A stretch of DNA of 10,119 bases, from the NCBI GenBank assembly GCA_910578095.1, contig CAJTOZ010000041.1:1-10119 (forward strand), in the 5' to 3' direction. Below, piece by piece: positions 1 to 6,217 of this stretch. The notes beneath the pieces were generated by a model, which saw only the letters and a program-made list of their open reading frames with translations, made no database searches and was not told the DNA's origin. The translations under genes were made by a program, and so were the position numbers. Position 1 is the stretch's first letter. Every line of letters starts with the position of its first letter. The stretch is from an uncultured Muribaculaceae bacterium (GTDB lineage: Bacteria; Bacteroidota; Bacteroidia; Bacteroidales; Muribaculaceae).

Positions 1-498
1 CGCCTGGCTGATGCTGCCGGCGCCCAGCACAAACGCTATGGGGCTCACCTGCGTGCGGCGCGCGCGCATGGCCCGCAGACTGCGGGCGTAGCTCTGCCGC
101 ATGGCGCCCACCCGGGCTTCCATGCGTGTGATGCTGTCGGCAAGCTGCTCCACGGCTTTCCCGAGCGAATCGGCGCGCCGCTGCATCGTAGCTATCGACG
201 CTTCATTGCGGCTTATCTCGGCATCGAGCGAGGCGAGGCGGTTGAGCTGCCGCCGTGTCTCGCGAGTGTTGCTGCTGATCTGCTTCTGTGTCTTCTCTAT
301 GTCGCCGGCCGTGCGCCGCTGCTCGCGCCGCACATCGCCGGCCGTACGCGCCTTGGCGGGAGCGGCTTTTTTGCGCGATGCGGCCTTCTTGCGCGCCCCT
401 GCTTTCTGGGCCGTACGCGGCTTCGCCGCATCTGCCGCGGGAGCGACGGATGCGGCGAGCACTATTGCCGATATGACGATATAGAGAAGACGCTTCAT
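1..498 (-). CDS. EnvC-like murein hydrolase activator, N-terminal part (partial at window edge)
   Basis: The frame is open from ATG at 498 to the window edge (166 codons, no stop), so the C-terminus is missing. Residues 1-24 form a signal peptide (MKRLLYIVISAIVLAASVAP, then AADA). Residues about 25-46 are rich in Lys, Arg and Ala (RKKAASRKKAAPAKA). From about 50 to 145 the sequence is a polar heptad-like helix (REQRRTAGDIEKTQKQISSN, then RRQLNRLASLDAEISRNEAS and MEARVGAMRQSYARSLRAM), followed by RRTQVSPIAFVLGAGS. This signal peptide plus coiled coil, with an 'SPIAFVLGA' stretch after it, is the N-terminal plan of Bacteroidota EnvC/NlpD proteins, which carry a LytM/M23 domain at the C-terminus and activate or act as peptidoglycan hydrolases in cell separation. 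That catalytic or regulatory domain would lie outside the window. The gene starts 10 bases after the stop of the upstream exported phosphatase-fold gene, so the two are probably co-transcribed. Assignment is by architecture and sequence style. Confidence 0.8.
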   Translation of the reverse strand, partial: MKRLLYIVISAIVLAASVAPAADAAKPRTAQKAGARKKAASRKKAAPAKARTAGDVRREQRRTAGDIEKTQKQISSNTRETRRQLNRLASLDAEISRNEASIATMQRRADSLGKAVEQLADSITRMEARVGAMRQSYARSLRAMRARRTQVSPIAFVLGAGSISQA

Positions 499-508
499 CG
501 CCTGCGAC

Positions 509-1552
509 CTACTTTCTCTCCACCTTGCGCACGAGGAGCACCTCGGTGGGGAAGTGGTCGGAATAGCCGTTCAGATAGCTGCCTGCTGCAAAAGTGCGCT
601 TGGGATAGCCCTGACGCGTGCCCTCCTTGTCCTTAAGGAAATCGTGGTTGTGCACGATGGCGCGCATGTAGTGCCAGCGGTTTTCGGGCGCGGTGGCCAG
701 ATTGCCGGAGATGATTATCTGGTCGAAGAGGTTCCACGAGCTCTTGTAGGCGAGAGTGCCGATGCCCTTGTCGAGCATCTCCCAGAAAGGATTGTAGAAA
801 CCGTGGGGCTTGGCGTCCTTGATGTTGCGCTTGCCACCCAGCACCTGGGCGCACGAGGCATCCTGGGGATCGTCGTTCATGTCGCCCATCACGATGACAC
901 CGATTTCGGGGTCCACCTTCCAGAGCGAATCGGCGATGGCCTTGCTGAGAGCGGCGGCAGCCCTGCGGTTGGGCTCCGAGCGCTCCTGGCCGCCCAGACG
1001 CGAAGGCCAGTGGTTGACTATCACGGCTATGCGCTGGCCCAACAGCGAGCCCACCACGCACATCTGGTCGCGCGTGCGGAAAGGCACGGCATGCAGACGG
1101 TGGTTGGTCACATTCTCCAGCTTGAAGTAGCGCGGATTGTAGAGCAGACCCACATCCACGCCGCGGGCATCGGGCGAGTCGTGGTGCACCACCTGCAGCT
1201 TCCAGGGCGCGAGAGCGGGGTTGGCCACGAGGTCGTCGAGCACCGACTTGTTCTCGATCTCGCTCACACCTATCACGGCCGGGCCGTAGGGCGTGGTCTT
1301 GGTGGTGAACTGCGAGATGGCATAGGCAAGGTTGTTGATCTTGTTGCGGTACTTGCGGCCATCCCACTGCTTGGCGCCGGCGGGAGTGTACTCGGCGTCG
1401 CGGCCTTCGGGATTGTTTGGAATAGTGTCGAAGAGGTTCTCAAGGTTGTAGAACGCTATGCCGGCCGTCTGCACGGCGGTGCGTTTTTCCTGCGCCTGCA
1501 CGGTCCACACGAGACCTACGGCTGCGGCAAGAATGAGAAGAAGACGTTTCAT
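509..1552 (-). CDS. Secreted endonuclease/exonuclease/phosphatase (EEP) family protein
   Basis: This 347-residue protein has a signal peptide at 1-20 (MKRLLLILAAAVGLVWTVQA). The EEP-fold motifs are visible in order: FYNLENLFD (34-42), the metal-ligand glutamate in SEIEN (97-101), NHWPSR (180-185), GDMND (223-227), FDQII (276-280) and the terminal SDHFP (331-335) with its catalytic Asp-His. All expected active-site residues are therefore present, and the length fits a complete single-domain enzyme. The EEP superfamily hydrolyses phosphodiester or phosphomonoester bonds (nucleic acids, phospholipids, inositol phosphates) with a divalent metal; the substrate cannot be told from sequence. Export places it in the periplasm or outside the cell. 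It is the first gene of a likely two-gene unit with the EnvC-like gene 10 bases downstream. A -7 box sits on the minus strand at 1594-1587, giving a leader of roughly 30 bases. Confidence 0.9.
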   Translation of the reverse strand: MKRLLLILAAAVGLVWTVQAQEKRTAVQTAGIAFYNLENLFDTIPNNPEGRDAEYTPAGAKQWDGRKYRNKINNLAYAISQFTTKTTPYGPAVIGVSEIENKSVLDDLVANPALAPWKLQVVHHDSPDARGVDVGLLYNPRYFKLENVTNHRLHAVPFRTRDQMCVVGSLLGQRIAVIVNHWPSRLGGQERSEPNRRAAAALSKAIADSLWKVDPEIGVIVMGDMNDDPQDASCAQVLGGKRNIKDAKPHGFYNPFWEMLDKGIGTLAYKSSWNLFDQIIISGNLATAPENRWHYMRAIVHNHDFLKDKEGTRQGYPKRTFAAGSYLNGYSDHFPTEVLLVRKVERK

Positions 1553-1578
1553 TATGCTGGGGTTTGATGGTTTTTCGC

Positions 1579-1614
1579 TTTGTGTGCAAAGTTATAAAAA
1601 AATATCTATCTTTG
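1579..1614 (+). promoter_or_regulatory. Promoter of GT32 gene, directly abutting its start codon
   Basis: TATCTTTG (1607-1614) matches the TAnnTTTG -7 box. TTTG at 1579-1582 could be the -33 element, but the 24-base spacer is longer than the usual 19-21. The start codon at 1619 follows the box by four bases, so transcription would begin at or next to the ATG and the mRNA would be leaderless or nearly so. Confidence 0.5.
1587..1594 (-). promoter_or_regulatory. Bacteroidota -7 box for the EEP gene
   Basis: On the minus strand the sequence reads TAACTTTG, an exact TAnnTTTG match, about 35 bases before the ATG at 1552. No TTTG is seen at the -33 position; that zone is only T-rich. The upstream part of this promoter overlaps the divergent promoter for the gene at 1619. 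Confidence 0.6.
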
Positions 1615-1618
1615 CAGC

Positions 1619-2332
1619 ATGATACCGAAAATTATACACATGTGCTGGTTCAGCACCGACCCCTACCCCGTAGAAATAAAAGTGTGTCTCGACTCGTGGC
1701 GCCGCGTGCTGCCCGACTATGAGATAAAGCTGTGGGGCATGGCCGAGGCCCGCGCGCTGGGCATTCCCTATGTGGACGAGGCTCTCGACGCCCGCCGATG
1801 GGCCTTCGCCGCCGATGTGGTGCGCTTCTACGCCTTGTGGGCCGAGGGAGGAGTGTACATGGACAGCGACATATTCCTTTACCGCCGCTTCGACCGTTTC
1901 CTGCCGGAACCCGGCGGATTCTCCACTTTCCACGAGAAAATCTATCCGGCCCACGAGGGTTTCGGGCTCCAGGCCGCATTCCTGATGGGCGACAAAGGCA
2001 ACGACTTCTGCGGCGCCCTGGTCGACTACTACCGCAGCCACCATTATACGCTGCCCGACGGCTCGCACGACGACACCATATCGCCTTTTGTCATGCGCGC
2101 CCTGGCCGTGGAGCGCGGCTACGAGAGCATCGACCGCGAGATGCGTCTGCCGGGCCTCACCGTCCACCCCACCCGCTATCTCGCGCCACGCAAGCGCTAC
2201 CCCATCGACGGCGACACCGTGGGGCAGCACCGTGTGTATGGCAGTTGGCGCAAGCGCAAACTGGGACGACGCATCGAAATCCGCGTCAAACACGCATGGA
2301 ATGTGGTGAAATACGCCCTTTTCAAGCGCTGA
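1619..2332 (+). CDS. GT32-type glycosyltransferase (DXD sugar-binding family)
   Basis: The 237-residue product begins MIPKIIHMCWF, the conserved first strand of the glycosyltransferase sugar-binding DXD family (OCH1/capsular polysaccharide type), which fixes the start at 1619. The family core is clear at residues 58-85: DARRWAFAADVVRFYALWAE, then GGVYMDSDI. The DSD at 82-84 is the DXD motif that binds the metal and nucleotide sugar. There is no signal peptide or membrane span, so it is a cytosolic enzyme that probably adds a hexose to a lipid-linked surface glycan or capsule precursor. The C-terminal part (about 185-237) is basic (RKRYPIDG, SWRKRKLGRRIEIRVKHAW), which could help membrane association. 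Its 3' end overlaps by 11 bases the end of the glycosyltransferase gene on the other strand. Donor and acceptor cannot be read from sequence. Confidence 0.88.
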   Translation: MIPKIIHMCWFSTDPYPVEIKVCLDSWRRVLPDYEIKLWGMAEARALGIPYVDEALDARRWAFAADVVRFYALWAEGGVYMDSDIFLYRRFDRFLPEPGGFSTFHEKIYPAHEGFGLQAAFLMGDKGNDFCGALVDYYRSHHYTLPDGSHDDTISPFVMRALAVERGYESIDREMRLPGLTVHPTRYLAPRKRYPIDGDTVGQHRVYGSWRKRKLGRRIEIRVKHAWNVVKYALFKR

Positions 2333-3389
2333 AGCCCAATCTTGCGAGCAGAGCGCGCAGATTGGCGCCCGCGGCAGCTTCGGCGCCTGCGGCAAGGGCC
2401 GCCGAGCGCATTGCGGCATACTGCTCCGGTGTCACAGCCGCAAGCGCTTGCGGCAGATCGCGCAGCGACTCCACACACAGCCCGAGGCCGCGCTCACGCA
2501 CTATCGGAGCTATGGCCGAGCGGCTCCACACTATCAGCGGCAGGCCTGCACGCAGATAAAACGCACTCTTGTGCGGTGTGTTGACACGCAGATATCCGCC
2601 CCAGTCGCCCGTGCATCCGTCGAGCGAATCGCCATCCCACACCAGCCCCCACGCTCCCTCGGCGCCCGCAATGAAGTCGTCGGGCGCCACAAAGCCATGC
2701 TCGTGTATGTGCGATGCCGTCCCGTCGGCCGGGTCGTAATCGCGCAACGTGCCGTAGAGGTGCACCGTCAGCGCATGGCCGAGCTCGGCCATGCGCAGCA
2801 GAAAGGCGTTCTTGCGCATGTTCAGCGATCCGGCGTAGGCCACCTCCGTCAGCGCCGCGGCCTGTGGCTCGCGCGGCTCGGCGTCCGAGAGATAGTCGTG
2901 CAGCCCCAGAGCCTCAAGGCGATGCGCGGGCATGCCGCGCTCCTCAAGCCACTGCGCCATGGCGCCATTGGTGGCCGCCACCACATCGGCGCGGCCCAGG
3001 CGGCGCAGTTCCTGCGCCTCGCTCAGCTTACGGCGCCGGCAGGAGCCGAGATCGTGCACCAGCGCCACCGTGCGCGCACCGCGCCACCGTGCCACGCGGC
3101 ACAGCAGCGAGAAATACTTCTTCACGGGATACTGCAGCACCACGGTGTCGCCACGGCGCACACTCAGCACATAGCGCGCCACACCCGCCAGATTGCGCAC
3201 AAATGTGGCCACTGCGCCGCGGCCATAGCTGCGCCGCAGGCCCAGATTCACGGCACCGCAGCCGGCCAGAATGTCTTCGTAGTCGCTCTTGGCTTTATTG
3301 CCGGCGGTGCGGCGGTCGCGATAGCGGCGGCTGAGGTAGCATAGACGCCCGCGTGCGGCATTGTCTGTGTCGGATGTTTTATATTGCAT
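2322..3389 (-). CDS. Galactofuranosyltransferase-like glycosyltransferase
   Basis: This 355-residue cytosolic protein has no signal peptide. The N-terminal half has the Rossmann-type pattern of a GT-B enzyme: LSRRYRDRRTAGNKAKSDYE (19-38) and GDTVVLQYPVKKYFSLLCRV, then ARTVALVHDLGSCRRRKLSE. The second half has VAYAGSLNMRKNAFL, then LTVHLYG, GLVWDGDSLDG, RVNTPHKSAFYLRAGLPLIV and a C-terminal helix. The 'AGNKAKSDYEDIL', 'QYPVKKYF', 'LVHDLGS.RR' and 'NTPHK...YLRAGLP.IVW' signatures are those I associate with Bacteroidota enzymes annotated as beta-1,6-galactofuranosyltransferases, which add galactofuranose from UDP-Galf to surface glycans. The fold call is firm; the Galf donor is inferred from that resemblance. 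The Ala-rich C-terminus (about 320-355) is unusual but in frame. The gene converges on and overlaps the GT32 gene by 11 bases. Confidence 0.82.
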   Translation of the reverse strand: MQYKTSDTDNAARGRLCYLSRRYRDRRTAGNKAKSDYEDILAGCGAVNLGLRRSYGRGAVATFVRNLAGVARYVLSVRRGDTVVLQYPVKKYFSLLCRVARWRGARTVALVHDLGSCRRRKLSEAQELRRLGRADVVAATNGAMAQWLEERGMPAHRLEALGLHDYLSDAEPREPQAAALTEVAYAGSLNMRKNAFLLRMAELGHALTVHLYGTLRDYDPADGTASHIHEHGFVAPDDFIAGAEGAWGLVWDGDSLDGCTGDWGGYLRVNTPHKSAFYLRAGLPLIVWSRSAIAPIVRERGLGLCVESLRDLPQALAAVTPEQYAAMRSAALAAGAEAAAGANLRALLARLGFSA

Positions 3390-3421
3390 GTTCTTAGGAA
3401 AAATAAGGGGGACACCGATGC

Positions 3422-3429
3422 AAATTTAA
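3422..3429 (-). promoter_or_regulatory. Candidate -7 box for the Galf transferase-like gene
   Basis: The minus strand carries TAAATTTG, a TAnnTTTG match, about 33 bases before the ATG at 3389. I see no TTTG at a suitable -33 distance. The position between two divergent genes supports it. Confidence 0.5.
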
Positions 3430-3439
3430 CAAAAAAATA

Positions 3440-3471
3440 TTTGCCGACGCTAAAAATATGTGTTAACTTTG
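3440..3471 (+). promoter_or_regulatory. Strong Bacteroidota promoter (-33 TTTG, -7 TAACTTTG)
   Basis: TTTG at 3440-3443, a 20-base spacer and TAACTTTG at 3464-3471 match the Bacteroidota housekeeping consensus in both elements and spacing, the best promoter in the window. Transcription would start near 3476, giving a leader of about 215 bases before the secreted-protein gene at 3691. Confidence 0.75.
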
Positions 3472-3475
3472 CAGC

Positions 3476-3607
3476 ATGAAAACACCGAGGCAACAATATG
3501 CAGCGAGTGCAGCTCCGTTCAAGCGACGGATGCCCGCCTTTTTCGTGTTTCACCATTCGCATATCTCAACTTCTTCACATATACTCCATGCTCCGGGCTG
3601 CGCCTGA
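3476..3607 (+). CDS. Possible 43-codon leader ORF, unrecognised
   Basis: An ATG at 3476, four bases after the -7 box, opens a 43-codon frame ending in TGA at 3605-3607. The product begins MKTPRQQYAASAAPFKRRMP and has a His/Ser-rich second half with two Cys-free aromatic clusters and one Cys near the end. I recognise no family, and there is no signal peptide or membrane span. Its start lies exactly where the transcript should begin, so it would be leaderless. It may be a real leader peptide, or simply chance reading of an untranslated leader. The region 3608-3690 is AT-rich with no further gene. Confidence 0.25.
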   Translation: MKTPRQQYAASAAPFKRRMPAFFVFHHSHISTSSHILHAPGCA

Positions 3608-3690
3608 CCTTGTGTCTATTGCAGGACGGGGTATTTTATTTTACGTAATTATATCAACCAACCCAATACTTTAACCCAAATACAAATTCT

Positions 3691-4884
3691 ATGAAGAAAT
3701 TTTTACTCTCCATGGCTGTTATGCTCGGCGCACTCACTGCCTCTGCCGACGTAACCGTTAATTTCGCTGAAAACAAGGCTAAACTGCCCGAAAGTGAATC
3801 TGAAACCGCAACCGCAGCTACAATTGACGGCGTGAACTTCTCTTTCGTAAACTGCAAGGGAGGCGTATATCAGCAAGCCGCTTATCTCCAGATCTCGGGA
3901 AAGAACTACTCTGGCAATGCCTACATGGACATGACGCTTCCCGAAGCAACAAAGTCCATCGTTATCACCACAGGCACCAATGGCTCCGTGAAAGTAACTG
4001 TACAACTTTCCGCCGACGGAACCAACATCGGTGATGCTGTTCTGCTGGATGAAAAGGGCAAAGACTTCACATTTGCTATCCCCGAAGCCTACCAGGCGAA
4101 AGGCACCGTTCTGCGTCTTGCTACCGCCAACAAGTACAACGCCCAGATCACTAAGATGGTGTTCAGCGGCGAAGGTGGCTCTACCCCCGAACCCGGTCCC
4201 GATCCCGAAGTTGTGAAAGTAGGCTCCGTAGCTGAAATTATTGCTCTTGAAGAGGGCGTAGAATTCGAAACCACCTGCACTCTTCAGGTTGGCTGGGTTA
4301 AATACAGCAACATCTTCGTATGCGACCCCGCAGGCGATTTCATCCAGATTTACGGCTCCAACACCCTTCAGCAGGGCGATGTAATCCCCGCCGGCCTCAA
4401 GGGTTCCTACAAGCTCTTCAACGGTGTAACACCCGAAATCGAGAACGCCACCATCCCCGCTGCCACCGCCGGTACTTTCGTTCCCAAAGTGGTTGCTGCT
4501 AAGGACGTGACCACCGCTCTCGTAAACAACGTCATCACCATCAAGAACGTAGTTCTCACCGAAGACAGCCCTGCCGGCAAGGAGAATTTCACCGCCTCCA
4601 GCGATGGCGTTGAACTCAGCTTCCGTAACAACTACACCCTCGAAAGCGTAGCCGCCGGCACCTACGACATCACCGTTGTCGTTACCATCTACAAGGGCGA
4701 GCCCTCGCTTTACGTGACCAAGTACGAGCTCAGCAGCTCCACCGGTATCGCCGACATCAACGCCGACGACAATGCAGCTGTTGAATACTTCAACCTCCAG
4801 GGCGTACGCATCGCCCAGCCCGAAGCCGGCCAGATCGTGATCCGCCGTCAGGGCAACAAGGTGAGCAAAGTGCTCGTGAAGTAA
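3691..4884 (+). CDS. Secreted multidomain protein with OB-like domain and conserved C-terminal tail
   Basis: This 397-residue protein has a signal peptide at 1-19 (MKKFLLSMAVMLGALTASA, cut before Asp20). Residues about 20-160 are strand-rich and read as a jelly-roll or beta-sandwich (VTVNFAEN at the start, KSIVITTGTNGSVKVTVQLS, ITKMVFSG at the end). A Pro/Glu linker follows (TPEPGPDPE, 165-173). Residues about 176-347 (VGSVAEIIALEEGVEFET, then NIFVCDPAGDFIQIYG and LQQGDVIPAGLKGSYKLFNG) resemble the OB-fold-like domain common in exported Bacteroidota proteins. Residues 351-397 (TGIADINADD, EYFNLQGVRI, QIVIRRQG) form a tail found on many secreted proteins in this group, reminiscent of type IX secretion sorting tails. 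No catalytic motif is visible, so a binding or structural surface role is possible but unproven. It is preceded by a strong promoter and long leader, and followed by a strong terminator. Confidence 0.85.
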   Translation: MKKFLLSMAVMLGALTASADVTVNFAENKAKLPESESETATAATIDGVNFSFVNCKGGVYQQAAYLQISGKNYSGNAYMDMTLPEATKSIVITTGTNGSVKVTVQLSADGTNIGDAVLLDEKGKDFTFAIPEAYQAKGTVLRLATANKYNAQITKMVFSGEGGSTPEPGPDPEVVKVGSVAEIIALEEGVEFETTCTLQVGWVKYSNIFVCDPAGDFIQIYGSNTLQQGDVIPAGLKGSYKLFNGVTPEIENATIPAATAGTFVPKVVAAKDVTTALVNNVITIKNVVLTEDSPAGKENFTASSDGVELSFRNNYTLESVAAGTYDITVVVTIYKGEPSLYVTKYELSSSTGIADINADDNAAVEYFNLQGVRIAQPEAGQIVIRRQGNKVSKVLVK

Positions 4885-4912
4885 TCGCGACATCTCTGAC
4901 ACTAACATACGG

Positions 4913-4946
4913 CTCCGACGCGCTGCTCAGCGCGTCCGAGTTTTTT
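4913..4946 (+). terminator. Intrinsic terminator after the secreted-protein gene
   Basis: GACGCGC (4917-4923) pairs with GCGCGTC (4930-4936) around TGCTCA; CTC and GAG extend the stem beyond one C/C mismatch. Six T's follow (4941-4946). Confidence 0.88.
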
Positions 4947-4948
4947 AA

Positions 4949-5097
4949 TGATTATCCGCAAAATTTATTCTCAATGTAGGGACGTGCCTTTGGCACGTAA
5001 AATTGGCATGCAGGCATATTATACATCGCAAAGCGATGTCCCCACATTGCGGGCGGTAACCTTATGATGTCAACTTGGGTAATTTTGCGGATAATCA
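4949..5097. repeat. 149-bp nested-palindrome element with 17-bp terminal inverted repeats (MITE-like)
   Basis: The ends are perfect 17-base inverted repeats: TGATTATCCGCAAAATT (4949-4965) and its complement (5081-5097). Inside lies a second inverted pair, CAATGTAGGGAC (4972-4983) and GTCCCCACATTG (5038-5049), with one mismatch, and within that two perfect small hairpins: ACGTGCC-TTT-GGCACGT (4982-4998) and ACATCGC-AAA-GCGATGT (5023-5039). No ORF of note is present. A TTTTTTA heptamer lies at 4941-4947 on the left and at 5099-5105 on the right, one base away from each repeat end, which may be a target-site duplication or just the terminator T-tract and chance. This is the shape of a non-autonomous miniature element or a REP-type palindromic repeat. 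It sits immediately after the terminator of the upstream gene. Confidence 0.75.
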
Positions 5098-5130
5098 ATT
5101 TTTTACAGCCTCAGGAGAAGAGGTCTCGAG

Positions 5131-5260
5131 CCTAAATCACGGTGCATTGTGAAGATACAACCCCGATATAGAGAGGATACAAAAGGACTGAAAAGACATA
5201 AGAAACACAAATTATTTTATTTATTATCAACATGTTGTGTTTTTCATCCTTTTGCTCCCT
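5131..5260. repeat. Dispersed intergenic repeat, copy 1
   Basis: It opens CCTAAATCACGGTGCAT and continues with a purine-rich arm (ACAAAAGGACTGAAAAGACA, then TAAGAAACACAA), the AT stretch TTATTTTATT and a pyrimidine-rich arm. The arms pair imperfectly: CAAAAGGA (5180-5187) with TCCTTTTG (5247-5254), and AAACACAA (5203-5210) with TTGTGTTT (5235-5242). Copy 2 starts at 6082 with the same order of blocks. The bases between 5098 and 5130 show nothing identifiable, and 5261-5341 holds no recognisable gene. Confidence 0.65.
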
Positions 5261-5341
5261 CGCCACACGAGGCCGTGTATAACTCGGGATATTCATCAAA
5301 AAAAACGTATCGGCCATGGCGCATATACAAACAATAATAGC

Positions 5342-5349
5342 TACCTTTG
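5342..5349 (+). promoter_or_regulatory. -7 box that decides the start of the second secreted gene
   Basis: TACCTTTG matches TAnnTTTG. It lies downstream of the furthest upstream ATG of the frame (5316) and 11 bases before the ATG at 5361, arguing for the later start. No good -33 TTTG is seen. Confidence 0.5.
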
Positions 5350-5360
5350 CCACCACCATC

Positions 5361-6071
5361 ATGCGCTCATTTTCACACACATACATCATGCTTTTTGCCA
5401 CCGGTGCGCGCCACAGCACCATCCGACTGACACTTCTTGCCACAGCGCTCGCGCTGGCATCGGCCGCACACGCCGAAACCGCCACATTCATCGCCCCCGA
5501 CGCCACCGGCAGCGGAACGGCGCTCGTAAACGCCGATGGCGGCCACATGCAGGACAGCAACAACGCCGAGGCCACATCGCTGATAGGCGAAAGTTTCTCC
5601 GACCATGGCCTCACCATCGCATTCGAGCACGGCCGCACCAACAGCTACACCGCCGCCTTCGCCGACCATGTGCGCTTCTACAAGGGCGACATCATACGGG
5701 TGACGCCGCCGGAGGGGACTGCCGTCAGCCACATCGAGTGCACCACAGTGCAGGCCTCGAAAGGGCCGTTTGAGGTGGGCACAGGAGGCGCGGCCACCGG
5801 CACCCTTGCAGGCGACGGAAAGGGCGCGGGCATCCTGTGCTGGACGGGCTATGCCGAGGGCACGTTCACTATTGTGGCCCTCGATCAGGTGCGTTTCAGC
5901 TCCATATCGTTCACATTTTCCGCCGCCACCGGCATCGCCAGCATCGAGGCCGACGACAATGCGCCCGTTGAGTTCTTCACCCTCCAGGGCACACGCATCG
6001 ACAAGCCCGAAGCCGGCCGGATCGTGATACGCCGTCAGGGCGGCAACGTATGCAAAATGCTCGTGAGATAG
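5361..6071 (+). CDS. Secreted beta-sandwich protein with the same C-terminal tail
   Basis: From ATG 5361 the product is 236 residues. The frame extends back to 5316, but the -7 box at 5342-5349 lies between, and 5388 is another possible start giving a tidy signal peptide (MLFATGARHS, then TIRLTLLATALALASAAHA, cut before ETATF). The mature part has one strand-rich domain of about 150 residues with HVRFYKGDIIRVTPPEGTAV, HIECTTVQ, AGILCWTGYAEGTFTIVALD and VRFSSISFTFS. This order (ring of strands, 'G..I.ohPPEG..I..IE', 'W.G....TF', 'RF..I..T') is familiar from exported Bacteroidota proteins of unknown function. The last 47 residues match the tail of the neighbouring secreted protein at 33 of 47 positions. 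There is no enzymatic motif. The gene is flanked by two copies of a dispersed repeat and has no clear intrinsic terminator; the copy 2 hairpin follows at once. Confidence 0.8.
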   Translation: MRSFSHTYIMLFATGARHSTIRLTLLATALALASAAHAETATFIAPDATGSGTALVNADGGHMQDSNNAEATSLIGESFSDHGLTIAFEHGRTNSYTAAFADHVRFYKGDIIRVTPPEGTAVSHIECTTVQASKGPFEVGTGGAATGTLAGDGKGAGILCWTGYAEGTFTIVALDQVRFSSISFTFSAATGIASIEADDNAPVEFFTLQGTRIDKPEAGRIVIRRQGGNVCKMLVR

Positions 6072-6081
6072 ACGGCACAAA

Positions 6082-6200
6082 CCTAAATTACGGTTCATAG
6101 TTATTAGCGAGGGTACAAAAGCACAAGACAACATAAGAGACACAAGTTATTTTATTAGCTGTCAGTTCTTTTGTTTCTTTTGCGCTTTTGTGCTTCTGCG
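6082..6200. repeat. Dispersed intergenic repeat, copy 2
   Basis: It opens CCTAAATTACGGTTCATAGT and follows the same plan as copy 1: GTACAAAAGCACAAGACA, ACATAAGAGACACAAG, TTATTTTATTA, then a T-rich arm. AAGCACAA (6119-6126) pairs with TTGTGCTT (6188-6195), so the right arm again folds back on the left. The two copies are diverged but clearly related, in direct orientation about 950 bases apart. Confidence 0.65.
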
Positions 6201-6217
6201 CCCGCGGAAAATCCAAG

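Noticed and set aside
554..1567. 337-codon plus-strand frame opposite the EEP gene
   Set aside because: The minus strand holds all EEP motifs and a signal peptide; the plus frame is His/Val/Gly-rich with no domain.
3460..3648. 62-codon frame over the leader of the first secreted gene
   Set aside because: Its ATG lies before the -7 box of the strong promoter, so the transcript would not contain it, and the product has no recognisable feature.
3703..4908. 401-codon open frame antisense to the first secreted gene
   Set aside because: Same cause: biased codons of the sense gene. The sense strand has a signal peptide, promoter, terminator and recognisable tail.
4972..5049. CRISPR-like short palindromic repeats
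   Set aside because: The hairpins differ in sequence, are not evenly spaced and are nested in one inverted repeat; no array or cas gene is present.
5316..5360. Upstream start of the second secreted gene at 5316
   Set aside because: The only promoter box seen (5342-5349) lies after it, and the extra residues precede a normal signal peptide.
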